Assembly: GCA_050250955.1 (NCBI GenBank)
Contig: JBFWNR010000003.1
Coordinates: forward strand, 620,001 to 684,000
Length of the DNA stretch: 64,000 nt
Source of the DNA: CAWAYR01 sp050250955
Lineage (GTDB): Bacteria > Acidobacteriota > Vicinamibacteria > Vicinamibacterales > UBA2999
Direction: 5' to 3'
A model generated the notes under the pieces. It had not been told where the DNA came from and made no database searches. It was given only the letters and a program-made list of their open reading frames with translations. Every line of letters starts with the position of its first letter. Position 1 is the first letter of the stretch. Both the position numbers and the translations under genes were made by a program. Below, one piece after another: positions 7,588-16,327 of this stretch.

Positions 7588-8714
7588 TGGCCACCGTCGG
7601 CGCGGTGATGGTCAAGGAGATCCGGCAGATCGCCCGCGACCGCCGCACGCTGCTCATCCTGCTCTTCATCCCGGCGTTCTTCCTGCTGCTCTACGGCTAC
7701 GCCCTCAACTTCGACATCCGCAACATCCGCCTCGCCGTGGACGACCGAGACAACTCCACCGCCAGCCGGGCGCTGGTGGCCGCGTTCGTCAATTCCGGCT
7801 ACTTCGAGTACGCCGGCCCGGCACATAGCGGCGCCCAGCTCGACCGCCTCATCGACACCAACGACGCCCGCGCCGCCCTGGTCATCCCCGACGGCTACGG
7901 CCGCGACCTGGCCCGCCGCGTGCCGGTGCGCGTGCAGGTGGTGGTCAACGGCGACAACGCCAACACCGCCTCGGCGGTGGTGAGCTATGCCGGCGCGATC
8001 GTCGCCGAAGCCGGCGCCCAACTGCTGGCTACGATGCCCGGTCCGGCGGGGACGCCGGCACCGGGCAGCGCGGTCGGCTTCGAGCCGCGCGTCTGGTACA
8101 ACCCGCAGCTGCGCAGCACCCTGTTCCTGGTGCCCGGCCTCATCGCCTACATCTCGATGATCACGGCGGTGATCTCCACCGCGATGGCCGTCGTCCGCGA
8201 GAAGGAGCGCGGCACGATGGAGCAGATCCGCATGGCGCCGGTCGATCCGATGGCGTTCGTGCTCGGCAAGACGCTGCCCTACTCGGTGATCGCGTTCGCC
8301 TCGGCGCTGCTCATCATCCTGGTGAGCATGGTGCTCTTCGACCTGCCGCAGCGCGGCTCGTGGTGGCTGCTGTGCCTGTCGATCGGCCTGTTCCTGCTCG
8401 GCGCGCAGGGCCAGGGGCTGCTCATCTCCACGGTGGCGCCGACCCAGCAGGTGGCGTTCCAGCTGGCGCTGCTGTCGAGCTTTCTGCCGACCTTCATCCT
8501 CTCCGGCTTCATCTTCCCGATCGGCAGCATGCCGGCGGCGGTGCAGGCGATCACCTACGTGGTGCCGGCCCGCTACTTCCTGGTGGCGCTGCGCAGCGTG
8601 GTGCTGAAGGGGGCCGACCTGCTGGTGTTCTGGCAGGACCTGCTGGCCCTGGCGATCTTCGCCGCCGCGGTCCTCAACCTCGCGGCGCTGCGCCTGCGGC
8701 GCGAGTGGAGCTGA
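7584..8714 (+). CDS. ABC-2 type transporter permease (YbhS/YbhR-like), first
   Basis: This 376-residue permease has one N-terminal membrane helix (LLILLFIPAFFLLLYGYAL) and a large periplasmic domain (about 45-185, beginning FDIRNIRLAVDDRDNSTASRALV). A C-terminal block of about five helices starts near VPGLIAYISMITAVISTAM. The segment AVVREKERGTMEQIRMAPVDPMAFVLGKTLPY is the coupling region of ABC2_membrane_3 proteins. The ATG overlaps the ATPase stop (ATGA). With the next gene it should build the heterodimeric membrane channel. Confidence 0.9.
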   Translation: MMATVGAVMVKEIRQIARDRRTLLILLFIPAFFLLLYGYALNFDIRNIRLAVDDRDNSTASRALVAAFVNSGYFEYAGPAHSGAQLDRLIDTNDARAALVIPDGYGRDLARRVPVRVQVVVNGDNANTASAVVSYAGAIVAEAGAQLLATMPGPAGTPAPGSAVGFEPRVWYNPQLRSTLFLVPGLIAYISMITAVISTAMAVVREKERGTMEQIRMAPVDPMAFVLGKTLPYSVIAFASALLIILVSMVLFDLPQRGSWWLLCLSIGLFLLGAQGQGLLISTVAPTQQVAFQLALLSSFLPTFILSGFIFPIGSMPAAVQAITYVVPARYFLVALRSVVLKGADLLVFWQDLLALAIFAAAVLNLAALRLRREWS

Positions 8715-8718
8715 CGCG

Positions 8719-9846
8719 GTGCGCGGCCTGGGCCGTCTCGTCCACCTCGTGCGCAAGGAGCTCATCGAGCTGCGCCAGGATCCGCGGCTGTTCGGCATCG
8801 TGATCATGGCGCCGATCATCCAGCTCACGGTGCTGGGGTACGCCGCCACCACCGACGTCAAGGACGTGCCGCTGCTGGTCGTGGACGGCGATCGGACCGC
8901 CGAGAGCCGGCGGCTCATTGCCCGCTTCGACGCCAGCGCCAACTTCGTCATCGTCGACGTGGTGAGCGGCAGTCACGACGTCGAGCCGCACCTGGAGCGC
9001 GGCACGGCATGGATGGCACTGACCATCCCGACCGGGTTCGCCGAGGCGGTGGCGGCCGGGCGGCCCGCCACCGTCCAGGTGATCGCCGACGGCACCGACA
9101 GCAACTCGACCACCGTGGCCCTCGGCTACGCCCGCAGTGTCGTCGCCGGCTACTCGCAGGAGCGGCTCGCCGAACGGCTGCCCGCCGGCAGGCGCGCCGC
9201 GCCGGTGGATGCCGACATCCGGGTGTGGTTCAACCCGCGGCTCGAGAGCCGCGACTTCATGGTGCCGGGCATCATCGCCCTGCTGCTGCTGGTCGTCACC
9301 ACCAACCTGAGCGCGATGGCCATCGTCCGCGAGCGCGAGGTGGGCACGCTGGAGCAGTTGAACGTCACGCCGCTGGCGCGCTGGGAGCTCATCGTCGGCA
9401 AGCTCCTGCCCTATGCGCTCATCGGCCTCTTCGACGTCGTGCTGGTGACCGTGGTGGCGGTCTACTGGTTCCAGATCCCGATGCGCGGCAGCTTCACGCT
9501 GCTCTTCACCACCAGCCTGATCTACCTGCTGTCCACGCTCGGTCTCGGCCTCTTCGTCAGCACCATCTCGGCCACCCAGCAGCAGGCGTCGATGACGACG
9601 ACGTTCTTCTTCCTGACGCCGATGATCTATCTGTCGGGCTTCATCTTCCCGATCGAGAACATGCCGCAGTGGATCCAGTGGGTCACCTACGCGATCCCGC
9701 TGCGCTACTTCCTGGTCATCGTCCGCGGCATCTTCCTGAAGGGCGTCGGCGTCGAGGTGCTGTGGCCCGAGATCGCGGCGCTGCTCACCTGCGGGCTGGT
9801 CCTCATCGCGCTGGCGACGCTGCGCTCGAGCAAGCGCCTGGCGTAG
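8719..9846 (+). CDS. ABC-2 type transporter permease (YbhS/YbhR-like), second
   Basis: A 375-residue paralogue of the preceding permease with the same plan: one N-terminal helix (FGIVIMAPIIQLTVLGYAA), a periplasmic domain and five C-terminal helices. The coupling motif is AIVREREVGTLEQLNVTPLARWELIVGKLLPY. The GTG start is four bases after the previous stop. The last codons run into a hairpin-repeat locus. It is the final gene of the efflux operon and completes a full two-ATPase, two-permease, adaptor and channel set. Confidence 0.9.
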   Translation: MRGLGRLVHLVRKELIELRQDPRLFGIVIMAPIIQLTVLGYAATTDVKDVPLLVVDGDRTAESRRLIARFDASANFVIVDVVSGSHDVEPHLERGTAWMALTIPTGFAEAVAAGRPATVQVIADGTDSNSTTVALGYARSVVAGYSQERLAERLPAGRRAAPVDADIRVWFNPRLESRDFMVPGIIALLLLVVTTNLSAMAIVREREVGTLEQLNVTPLARWELIVGKLLPYALIGLFDVVLVTVVAVYWFQIPMRGSFTLLFTTSLIYLLSTLGLGLFVSTISATQQQASMTTTFFFLTPMIYLSGFIFPIENMPQWIQWVTYAIPLRYFLVIVRGIFLKGVGVEVLWPEIAALLTCGLVLIALATLRSSKRLA

Positions 9847-9848
9847 GC

Positions 9849-9903
9849 GCAGGGCAGCTCTTCAGCGCTGCCGTTTCGAGGCAGCGCTACAGCGCGGCCC
9901 TCC
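9849..9903. repeat. Hairpin element pair, locus 1 (degenerate)
   Basis: Two imperfect copies of the window-wide element lie head to head between convergent genes: a GGGCAGCTC-TTCA-GCGCTGCC copy (9849-9872) and a GGCAGCGC-TACA-GCGCGGCC copy (9880-9903). The second contains the stop codon of the oxidoreductase gene at 9887. They could serve as a bidirectional transcript end; there is no T tract. Confidence 0.55.
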
Positions 9904-11488
9904 TCGCCGTCCAGCCCTGACGCGGCACCCGGGTGAGGAACTGGTTGGCCGCGGCGTCGTTGGTCACCCGCATCGCCGTCGCGTCGTACGCGATCCTGGT
10001 GCCGGCGCGCAGCGACACGATGCCGAGCAGCATCACCTCGGTGAGCCGCGCCGCGTAGTCGAACGGGCACGACGCCGTGGCCGTGCCGCGGGCGGCGTCC
10101 ACCCAGTTCATCTCGTGCGATTCGTCGGGGATGCGGGGCAGCGAGCGGGCCGGTGTCCCGACGGCGTCGTGGAGCGACGTCGGCAGCAGCCGCGGCTTGG
10201 CGCCGTAGGTCTCATACAGCAGCGTGCCCTTCGACCCGATCACCAGCGTGCCGCCGCCGGGGTTGAGCACGTCGTCGCCGAGGTCGGGCGGTGTGGGCGG
10301 CAGCAGGCCGCCGTCGTACCAGGTCAGCTTCACCGCCGGCTGGGCACCGCGGGCCGGGAACTCGTAGTAGGTCGTCGTCGCGTGCGGGAAGGCGACGCCG
10401 TTGAACGGCGTGGACACCGTTTCGATGGCGGTGGGGAAGCCGAGGTCGAGCGCCCAGCAGGCGTGGTCGATGAGATGGGCGCCCATGTCGCCGAGCGGGC
10501 CGGCGCCCCAGTCCACCCAGCCGCGCCAGTTGAACGGGTGGTAGACGGGGTGGTACTCGACGTGCGGCGCCGGGCCCAGGAACAGATCCCACGCCAGGCC
10601 GTCGGGGGCGGGATAGTGCCCGGTCATCGCCGCGCCGAGCCGGGCCGTGATGCCGGGGCCGTTCCACCGCGGCACGCCGCCGGCGGCCGGCAGGCTCGCC
10701 GGTCGCGGGATGCCCTGCGGCCAGAAGCCGAGCGGACGGTTGGTCCACACCTGCACCTCGCGCACCTCGCCGATGGCGCCCGAGCGGATGTACTCGACCG
10801 CGGTGCGGCCCTCGTCCAGCGAGTGGCCCTGGTTGCCCATCTGCGTCGCCACTCCGGTCTCGACCGCGCGCCGCGCCAGCTGCCGCGCCTCGGCCACCGA
10901 CCAGCACAACGGCTTCTCGACGTAGACGTGCTTGCCCAGGTCCATCGCCGCCAGCGCCACGTCGGCGTGCAGGTGGTCGGGCGTCGCCACCACCACCGCG
11001 TCGATGTCCTTACGCGCCTCGAGCATGCGCCGGAAGTCCTGGTAGCGCGCGGCCTGCGGCAGCGCGGCGACCAGCGCCTTCTGGCGATCCGCGTAGGCGA
11101 CGGCGCGGGCGCGTTCGAGCGGCGTCATCTGCCGGAAGGTGATCGGCCGGGGGCCGCCGTCGTTGCGCGCCGAGGCCGGCGGCCGCACCTCGATCTCGTT
11201 GGCCGCGATGCGCGTCTCGGCGGTGGCGATCTCCTCGGGCAGGCCGGCGAAGCCGCGATCGGCGTAGCCCCAGTCCACGTCGCACATCGCCACCAGCCGC
11301 TGGCTGGACATGTTGGTCAGGACCGAGCGCCCGCGGCCGCCGACGCCGACCCCGGCGATGCCGAGCCGATCGCTGGGCGCCTGGACGCCGCGGCCCAGCA
11401 CGTGGCGCGGCACGATGGTGACGCCGGCCGTGGTCAATCCCGCGGTGGCGAGGAAGCGGCGACGGGACCGGCGGGCCGAAGTCGGCAT
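9887..11488 (-). CDS. Tat-exported Gfo/Idh/MocA-family oxidoreductase
   Basis: The 533-residue protein starts with a twin-arginine signal (RRSRRRFLATAGLTTAGV). Its Rossmann-type N-terminal domain (RLGIAGVGVGGRGRSVLTNM) has the family motif VEKPLCWSVAEARQLARRA and AVVVATPDHLHADVALAAM. A C-terminal substrate domain follows with PLGDMGAHLIDHACWALDLG. Tat export of the folded, cofactor-loaded enzyme is common for this family in Planctomycetota and Acidobacteriota, usually acting on sugars or glycan-derived compounds. A GAGGGTGA ribosome site precedes the ATG. The last residues (RAAL) and stop lie in a hairpin element. The sugar substrate cannot be told. Confidence 0.88.
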   Translation of the reverse strand: MPTSARRSRRRFLATAGLTTAGVTIVPRHVLGRGVQAPSDRLGIAGVGVGGRGRSVLTNMSSQRLVAMCDVDWGYADRGFAGLPEEIATAETRIAANEIEVRPPASARNDGGPRPITFRQMTPLERARAVAYADRQKALVAALPQAARYQDFRRMLEARKDIDAVVVATPDHLHADVALAAMDLGKHVYVEKPLCWSVAEARQLARRAVETGVATQMGNQGHSLDEGRTAVEYIRSGAIGEVREVQVWTNRPLGFWPQGIPRPASLPAAGGVPRWNGPGITARLGAAMTGHYPAPDGLAWDLFLGPAPHVEYHPVYHPFNWRGWVDWGAGPLGDMGAHLIDHACWALDLGFPTAIETVSTPFNGVAFPHATTTYYEFPARGAQPAVKLTWYDGGLLPPTPPDLGDDVLNPGGGTLVIGSKGTLLYETYGAKPRLLPTSLHDAVGTPARSLPRIPDESHEMNWVDAARGTATASCPFDYAARLTEVMLLGIVSLRAGTRIAYDATAMRVTNDAAANQFLTRVPRQGWTARRAAL

Positions 11489-11574
11489 GGCGATGTCACC
11501 CTCACGAAGGCGCGGCCCGCGCGGCGCGTCGGCCGGCCCGGCCGTAGTTGTAAACGACGACGGGAGCGCGATGC

Positions 11575-11580
11575 AATAAT
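11575..11580 (+). promoter_or_regulatory. -10-like box, leaderless HAD-serA operon
   Basis: AATAAT (five of six to TATAAT) stands 6 nt before the TTG start codon at 11587 in an AT-rich island within GC-rich DNA, and no ribosome site is present. This predicts transcription from the start codon itself. Confidence 0.45.
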
Positions 11581-11586
11581 GACGGG

Positions 11587-12255
11587 TTGCCTGTCCTCGT
11601 CAGACCCCGCGCCGTCGTCTTCGACCTCGACGGCACCATCGTCGACAACATGGCGCTCCATGCCGAGGCCTTCGCCGCCTTCGCCGCCCGGCACGGCCTG
11701 CCGCCGCTCACCGCCGCCGACCGCGCCCGGCTCGACGGCCGCCGCAACAGCGAGATCTTCCCGTTGCTCTTCGGGCGCGAGATGACGCGCGAGGAGTGGC
11801 TGGCTTACGAACACGAGAAGGAGAGCCTCTACCGCGAGGTGTCGCGGGGCCGGCTCACCCTGGTGGCCGGGCTCACGGCGCTGCTCACCTACCTGGACGA
11901 GCGCGACATCGCCATCGCGCTGGCCACCTCCGCCCCCGAGCTGAACGTCGCGCACACGCTCGGCGAGGTCGGCCTCGCCCGGGCGTTTCCGATCGTGGTG
12001 CGCGGCGACCAGGTGCGGCGCGGCAAGCCGGCCCCCGACGTGTTCCTCGAGGCGAGCCGGCAGCTCGACGTCCCCGCCGCCGAGTGTCTGGTGTTCGAGG
12101 ACGCGCCGATGGGCGTCACCGCCGCCCGGGCGGCCGGCATGCCCGTCGTGGCGATCGCGTCGAGCTTCAGCGCCGCGCAGTTCGCCGCGCAGGCCGACGC
12201 CCCCGACCTGGTCTGCACGGACTTCGCGGATTTCCTGTCCCGCGTGGCTTGGTGA
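11587..12255 (+). CDS. HAD-superfamily hydrolase, beta-phosphoglucomutase-like subfamily IA
   Basis: The 222-residue protein has HAD motif I VVFDLDGTIVDN near the N-terminus, motif II in LATSAPE, the motif III lysine in RGKPAPDVFLEA and motif IV VFEDAPMGVTAARAAGM. The cap domain sits after motif I, as in beta-PGM-like and phosphoglycolate-like phosphatases. I use the TTG start because a -10-like box lies 6 nt ahead and no other in-frame start fits. The gene is 10 bp before serA. A phosphoserine phosphatase role would suit the pathway, but the sequence resembles beta-PGM-like enzymes more than SerB, so this is only a hypothesis. Confidence 0.85.
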   Translation: MPVLVRPRAVVFDLDGTIVDNMALHAEAFAAFAARHGLPPLTAADRARLDGRRNSEIFPLLFGREMTREEWLAYEHEKESLYREVSRGRLTLVAGLTALLTYLDERDIAIALATSAPELNVAHTLGEVGLARAFPIVVRGDQVRRGKPAPDVFLEASRQLDVPAAECLVFEDAPMGVTAARAAGMPVVAIASSFSAAQFAAQADAPDLVCTDFADFLSRVAW

Positions 12256-12265
12256 GTCCCCGGCG

Positions 12266-13489
12266 ATGTCAGACACGTCGTTTCCCCGTCACCGCATCCG
12301 CATCGTCCTGCTCGAGAACGCCCACCCCGCCGCCGCCGCCGCCCTGCGCGAGCGCGGCTACTCGGTGGAGGTGATCCCGCGCGCCCTCGAAGGCGACGAA
12401 CTCGCCGAGGTGATGGCGTCGTGCCACGTGCTCGGCGTCCGCTCGCGCACCAAGGTGCGCGACGAGCATCTCGCCCACGCCAGCCGCCTGCTCGCCCTCG
12501 GCTGCTTCTCGGTGGGTACCGACCAGGTGGCCATCGACGACGCGGCGCGGCGCGGCGTGCCGGTGTTCAACGCCCCTCACGCCTCGACCCGCAGCGTGGC
12601 CGAGCTGACCATGGGCTGCGTCGTCGCCCTGGCTCGCCGGCTCGGCGACAAGAGCGGCGGGCTGCACCAGGGACGCTGGGACAAGTCGTTGGCCGGCGCC
12701 CACGAAGTGCGCGGCCGCACCATCGGCATCGTCGGCTACGGCCACATCGGCCAGCAGGTGGGCCTGCTCGCCGAGGCGTTCGGCATGCGGGTGCTGTTCC
12801 ACGACGTGCTGAAGAAGCTGGCCCTCGGCCTGACCCGGCCGGTCGATCTCGAGCAGCTCCTCGAGGAGGCCGACTTCGTCACCCTCCACGTGCCCGAGAC
12901 GCCGCAGACCGTCGGCATGATCGGCGCCACCCAGCTGGCGCGGATGCGGCAGGGGAGTTACCTGCTCAACCTGTCGCGCGGCAAGGTCGTGGACGTGCCG
13001 GCGCTGCGCGACGCGCTGGCGTCCGGCCATCTCGGCGGCGCTGCGCTCGACGTCTATCCCGCCGAGCCGACGCCGCCGGTGGCCGAGTTCGACGTCGGCC
13101 TGATGCACCTGCCCAACGTCATCCTGACCCCGCACGTCGGCGGCAACACCGAGGAGGCGCAGAAGAGCATCGGCCTCGAGGTGGCGCACGCTCTCGGCGA
13201 GTTCGTCGATCGCGGCTCCACCGAGGGTGCGGTGAACTTCCCGCAGGTCAACCTGCCGGCCATGCCCGACACCCACCGCATCCTCAACATCCACAAGAAC
13301 GTGCCCGGGGTGCTGGCGGCGGTCAACAACATCGTGTCGGAGGTGGGCGCCAACATCGACGCCCAGCAGCTGGGCACGTCGAAGGACATCGGGTATCTCG
13401 TGATGGACGTCAACCGCGAGCTGTCCGACGAGGTCCACCTGCGCATCGCCGCGCTGCCGATGAACGTGCGGACGCGTATCCTCTACTGA
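12266..13489 (+). CDS. serA: D-3-phosphoglycerate dehydrogenase
   Basis: This 407-residue enzyme oxidises 3-phosphoglycerate in the first step of serine synthesis. It is about the length of E. coli SerA (410). The NAD-binding motif is GIVGYGHIGQQVG, and the catalytic residues are R238 (NLSRGKVVD), E267 (YPAEP) and H290 (LTPHVGGNT). A C-terminal ACT domain is present (NVPGVLAAVNNIVSEVGANIDAQQL), suggesting feedback inhibition by serine. It is followed after four bases by a D-2-hydroxyglutarate dehydrogenase-like gene, which fits the known coupling in which SerA regenerates NAD+ by reducing 2-oxoglutarate. Confidence 0.95.
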   Translation: MSDTSFPRHRIRIVLLENAHPAAAAALRERGYSVEVIPRALEGDELAEVMASCHVLGVRSRTKVRDEHLAHASRLLALGCFSVGTDQVAIDDAARRGVPVFNAPHASTRSVAELTMGCVVALARRLGDKSGGLHQGRWDKSLAGAHEVRGRTIGIVGYGHIGQQVGLLAEAFGMRVLFHDVLKKLALGLTRPVDLEQLLEEADFVTLHVPETPQTVGMIGATQLARMRQGSYLLNLSRGKVVDVPALRDALASGHLGGAALDVYPAEPTPPVAEFDVGLMHLPNVILTPHVGGNTEEAQKSIGLEVAHALGEFVDRGSTEGAVNFPQVNLPAMPDTHRILNIHKNVPGVLAAVNNIVSEVGANIDAQQLGTSKDIGYLVMDVNRELSDEVHLRIAALPMNVRTRILY

Positions 13490-13493
13490 CCCA

Positions 13494-15053
13494 GTGGCCC
13501 ACTTGCTGGAGGCGCGCGATCTCACCGGCCCGGTGTCGGCCCGGCCGCCGGCCGTGCGCCTGGCGCCGACTCCGGCTGAGGTGGCGGACCTGCTGCGCGA
13601 CGAGTCGCGGCTGGCGGCGTCGGCCGTGGCGTCGGTCGCCGAGCCGGGCACGGTGGACGAGCTGCGCCAGGTGATGCGCTGGCATGCGGACCATGGCCAC
13701 CTGGTGACCGTGAGCGGGGCCCGCACCGGTGTGGCCGGCGGCGCCGTGCCCGACGCCACCACGCACCTGGTGTCCACCGCGCGCCTGCGCGGCGTCGTGG
13801 CGCTCGACCTCGAGGCGACCCCGCCCGCCGTGCGGGTCCTGGCCGGCACGACGCTGCGCGAGCTGCAGGCGTGGCTGGCCGGACACGCCCACGGCTGGGC
13901 GCTGCCGCTCGATCCCACCGAGGCCGGCGCGTCGGTGGGCGGCATGGTGGCGACCAACGCCGCCGGCTCGCGCGCGTTCCGGTACGGTGCCACCCGCGAC
14001 TGGGTGGTGGGCCTGGTCGTGGAGCTGGCCTCCGGGCGCACGCTCACCGTGCGGCGAGGCGCCGACCGTGCCGACGGGGACGAGCTGGTGCTCCGCGACG
14101 GCGATGCCGCCCGCGCGGCCCGTCTGGCGACCATCCCCAAGCCGCACACCAAGAACTCGGTGGGCTACGGCTTCCAGCCCGGCGGCGACATCGTGGACCT
14201 CTTCGTCGGCAGCGAGGGCACGCTCGGCGTGGTCAGCGAGGTGACGTGGCGCCTGATGCCCGCCGGCGAGTCACGGCTGGCGCTGCTGCAGTTCTTCGCC
14301 CGAGTCGCCCAGGCCTTCTCGTTCGTCGAGCGGCTGCGCCACGACGGCCTGCTGAAGACCACGGCGATCGAGTTCCTCGACTCGCGGTCGCATGAGCTGG
14401 CGCGCGAGACCGGCAAGCCCGAAGTACTGCGCGTGCTGGCCCAGGCGCCGCCGGGCAGCTGCTCGGTGTTTGCCGAGGTGGCCTTCACCGACGCCGAAGG
14501 CCCGGATGACACGCTCGGCGACCTGCTGGCACACATCGAGGCGGTGGGCGCGGATCTGGACGCCGGCATCGCCGGTCTGGACGACCAGGCGTCCAGGGAC
14601 ATCCGCGTGTTCCGCCACGCCGTGCCCGAGCGCATCAACGCCACCATCGCCGAGCGCCGGCGCACGCATCCGACGCTGCACAAGATCGCCACCGACATGG
14701 CGGTGGAAGACCACGACCTGCGCTGGGTCTACGACCTCTACACCTCGCGGCTCACTGCCGCGGGCCTGGACCACGCCGTCTTCGGCCACGCCGGCAACAA
14801 CCACTTCCACGTCAACATCCTGCCGAAGGACGACGGCGAACTGCAGCGGGCCAAGGCGATCTACCGCGAGTTCGCGGCGGCGATCGTCGCCCGCGGCGGC
14901 TGTGTCTCCGCCGAGCACGGCATCGGCCGCATCAAGAAGCCGTTCCTGCCGGTGCAGTACGGACCGGAGGTGCTGGAGACGATGCGCGCCGCCAAGCGCT
15001 GGCTCGACCCCGACTGGCGGCTCAACCCCGGCGTGCTGATCGACCCGGCGTAA
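13494..15053 (+). CDS. FAD-binding D-2-hydroxyacid dehydrogenase (D2HGDH/GlcD-like)
   Basis: The 519-residue flavoprotein has a PCMH-type FAD domain (VSGARTGVAGGAVPD, EAGASVGGMVATNAAGSRAFRYG, GSEGTLGVVSEVTW). The FAD-oxidase C-terminal domain ends in GCVSAEHGIGRIKKPFLPVQYG and LNPGVLIDP. It contains the metal-site-like histidines of GHAGNNHFHVN. The GTG start lies four bases after serA. Family members oxidise D-lactate, glycolate or D-2-hydroxyglutarate. The tight link to serA favours D-2-hydroxyglutarate, the by-product of SerA, as described for Pseudomonas. Substrate assignment is an inference from position. Confidence 0.85.
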   Translation: MAHLLEARDLTGPVSARPPAVRLAPTPAEVADLLRDESRLAASAVASVAEPGTVDELRQVMRWHADHGHLVTVSGARTGVAGGAVPDATTHLVSTARLRGVVALDLEATPPAVRVLAGTTLRELQAWLAGHAHGWALPLDPTEAGASVGGMVATNAAGSRAFRYGATRDWVVGLVVELASGRTLTVRRGADRADGDELVLRDGDAARAARLATIPKPHTKNSVGYGFQPGGDIVDLFVGSEGTLGVVSEVTWRLMPAGESRLALLQFFARVAQAFSFVERLRHDGLLKTTAIEFLDSRSHELARETGKPEVLRVLAQAPPGSCSVFAEVAFTDAEGPDDTLGDLLAHIEAVGADLDAGIAGLDDQASRDIRVFRHAVPERINATIAERRRTHPTLHKIATDMAVEDHDLRWVYDLYTSRLTAAGLDHAVFGHAGNNHFHVNILPKDDGELQRAKAIYREFAAAIVARGGCVSAEHGIGRIKKPFLPVQYGPEVLETMRAAKRWLDPDWRLNPGVLIDPA

Positions 15054-15063
15054 GTGGCCGGTA

Positions 15064-15113
15064 CGTAGGGCAGAACTTTGGTTCTGCCGGCAGAGCTGAA
15101 GCTCTGCCCTACG
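15064..15113. repeat. Hairpin element pair, locus 2
   Basis: Two abutting copies in opposite orientation between convergent genes. The left copy has arms GGCAGAAC/GTTCTGCC with loop TTTG, and the right has arms GGCAGAGC/GCTCTGCC with loop TGAA. Each is flanked on its outer side by CGTAG or CTACG. Both stems are perfect although their sequences differ. Confidence 0.85.
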
Positions 15114-15120
15114 GCTACGG

Positions 15121-16287
15121 CTACGGCTTGGGCGGCGTGACGCTTGCCGCCGGCCGCGTGCCCTTCAGGATCCACCGCTGGATGCGCCGGCCGTTGCCAG
15201 CTTCGCCGGTGTACATGCGGTTCTTCGAGTCGATGGCGATCATGTGGGCGCGGATGAACTCGCCGGCCTGACGCCCCGGCCGCCCGAAGCGATCGAGGAT
15301 CGCCAGGTCCTTGCGGCGCAGGATCCACACCCGCTGGTTGGTGCCGTCGATGAGGTAGAGCAGCGTCTGCCCGGGATCGCGCGACACCTGCAGGCTGAAG
15401 CCGCTGCCCGAGCCGCCGGTCTCGGGGCGCACGAACCGCTCCATCAGGTACTCGCCGTTCTGGCGGAACACCTGGATGCGGTTGCCGCGGCGGTCCGACA
15501 CGTAGATGAGCCCGTCCTTGGTGCCGACCAGCCCGTGCAGCGTCGAGTACTGCTGCGGCGGGTTCCTGGGATCGACGGGGTAGGTGTATTTCTCGTCGTC
15601 GCGCGGCACCTTGCCGTAGGCGCCCCAATGCCGCTTGTACTTGCCGGTGGCGGCGTCGTACACGACCACGCGCTTGTTGATGTAGCCGTCGGCGATGAAC
15701 AGCTCGTTGGTCTTCGGCTCGACGTAGAAGTTGGCCGGGCCGCCAAGGTGATCCGGATCGTTGCTGCCTTTGTTGATTCCCGGTTCGCCGATGGTGAGCA
15801 CGTGCTTCCCGTCCTGCGTGAACTTCATCACGTGCATGCCGTTGCTGGTGCCCATCCACACGAACCCGTCGTGGTCGAGGTAGATGCCGTGCTCCTGGTC
15901 GAACCAGGTATAGCCGTCGCCGGGGCCGCCCCAGGCGCGCAGCACCTTGCCTTCGGCGTCGAGCTCGAGCACCGGCGGCGCCGGGATGCAGCAGTCGGCG
16001 ATCGGCGGCTTCACCGCCGCGCCGATCTCCTGCGGCGTCAGGCTCGACGGCATGTGGATCACCCACAGGTGATCCTCCTCGTCGGCGAAGAGGCCGCGGA
16101 TGTCGCCCCAGATCCAGTCGTTGGGCAGCGTCGGCGGCCACGTCGGGTCGAGCTCGTAGACGGGAAGCTGGTCGGCGGTGGGCGATCCGGGCGCCGGGCG
16201 GGCGTTGGCGCCTTGTGCGGCAGCGGGCGTCGGCGCGACGAGCAGCAGCGCCGCCATGAACGAGCATCCTGCGAATCGGTTCAACAC
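15121..16287 (-). CDS. Secreted NHL/six-bladed beta-propeller protein
   Basis: The 388-residue protein has an N-terminal signal peptide (LLLVAPTPAAAQG) and then repeated blade motifs, for example GIYLDHDGFVWMGTSNGMHVMKFT, LFIADGYINKRVVVYDAATGKY, IYVSDRRGNRIQVFRQNGEYL and MYTGEAGNGRRIQRW. It resembles the partial NHL protein at the window start. The GTG start at 16287 gives a basic n-region and has a -10-like TAAGCT 6 nt upstream; ATG 16257 is an alternative that would lose the basic residues. It is probably a periplasmic binding or scaffold protein; ligand unknown. Confidence 0.8.
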   Translation of the reverse strand: MLNRFAGCSFMAALLLVAPTPAAAQGANARPAPGSPTADQLPVYELDPTWPPTLPNDWIWGDIRGLFADEEDHLWVIHMPSSLTPQEIGAAVKPPIADCCIPAPPVLELDAEGKVLRAWGGPGDGYTWFDQEHGIYLDHDGFVWMGTSNGMHVMKFTQDGKHVLTIGEPGINKGSNDPDHLGGPANFYVEPKTNELFIADGYINKRVVVYDAATGKYKRHWGAYGKVPRDDEKYTYPVDPRNPPQQYSTLHGLVGTKDGLIYVSDRRGNRIQVFRQNGEYLMERFVRPETGGSGSGFSLQVSRDPGQTLLYLIDGTNQRVWILRRKDLAILDRFGRPGRQAGEFIRAHMIAIDSKNRMYTGEAGNGRRIQRWILKGTRPAASVTPPKP

Positions 16288-16293
16288 GGCCCG

Positions 16294-16299
16294 AGCTTA
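16294..16299 (-). promoter_or_regulatory. -10-like box of the NHL gene (leaderless, divergent)
   Basis: TAAGCT on the minus strand lies 6 nt before the GTG at 16287. The divergent M20 gene has its own box at 16315-16320, so two leaderless start codons 40 bp apart are driven from one short region. Confidence 0.3.
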
Positions 16300-16314
16300 G
16301 CCGAGATGACCTGT

Positions 16315-16320
16315 TAGAGT
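16315..16320 (+). promoter_or_regulatory. -10-like box of the M20 peptidase gene (leaderless)
   Basis: TAGAGT ends 7 nt before the ATG at 16328 and no ribosome site lies between, so the mRNA should begin at the start codon. Confidence 0.5.
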
Positions 16321-16327
16321 GGGCGCC

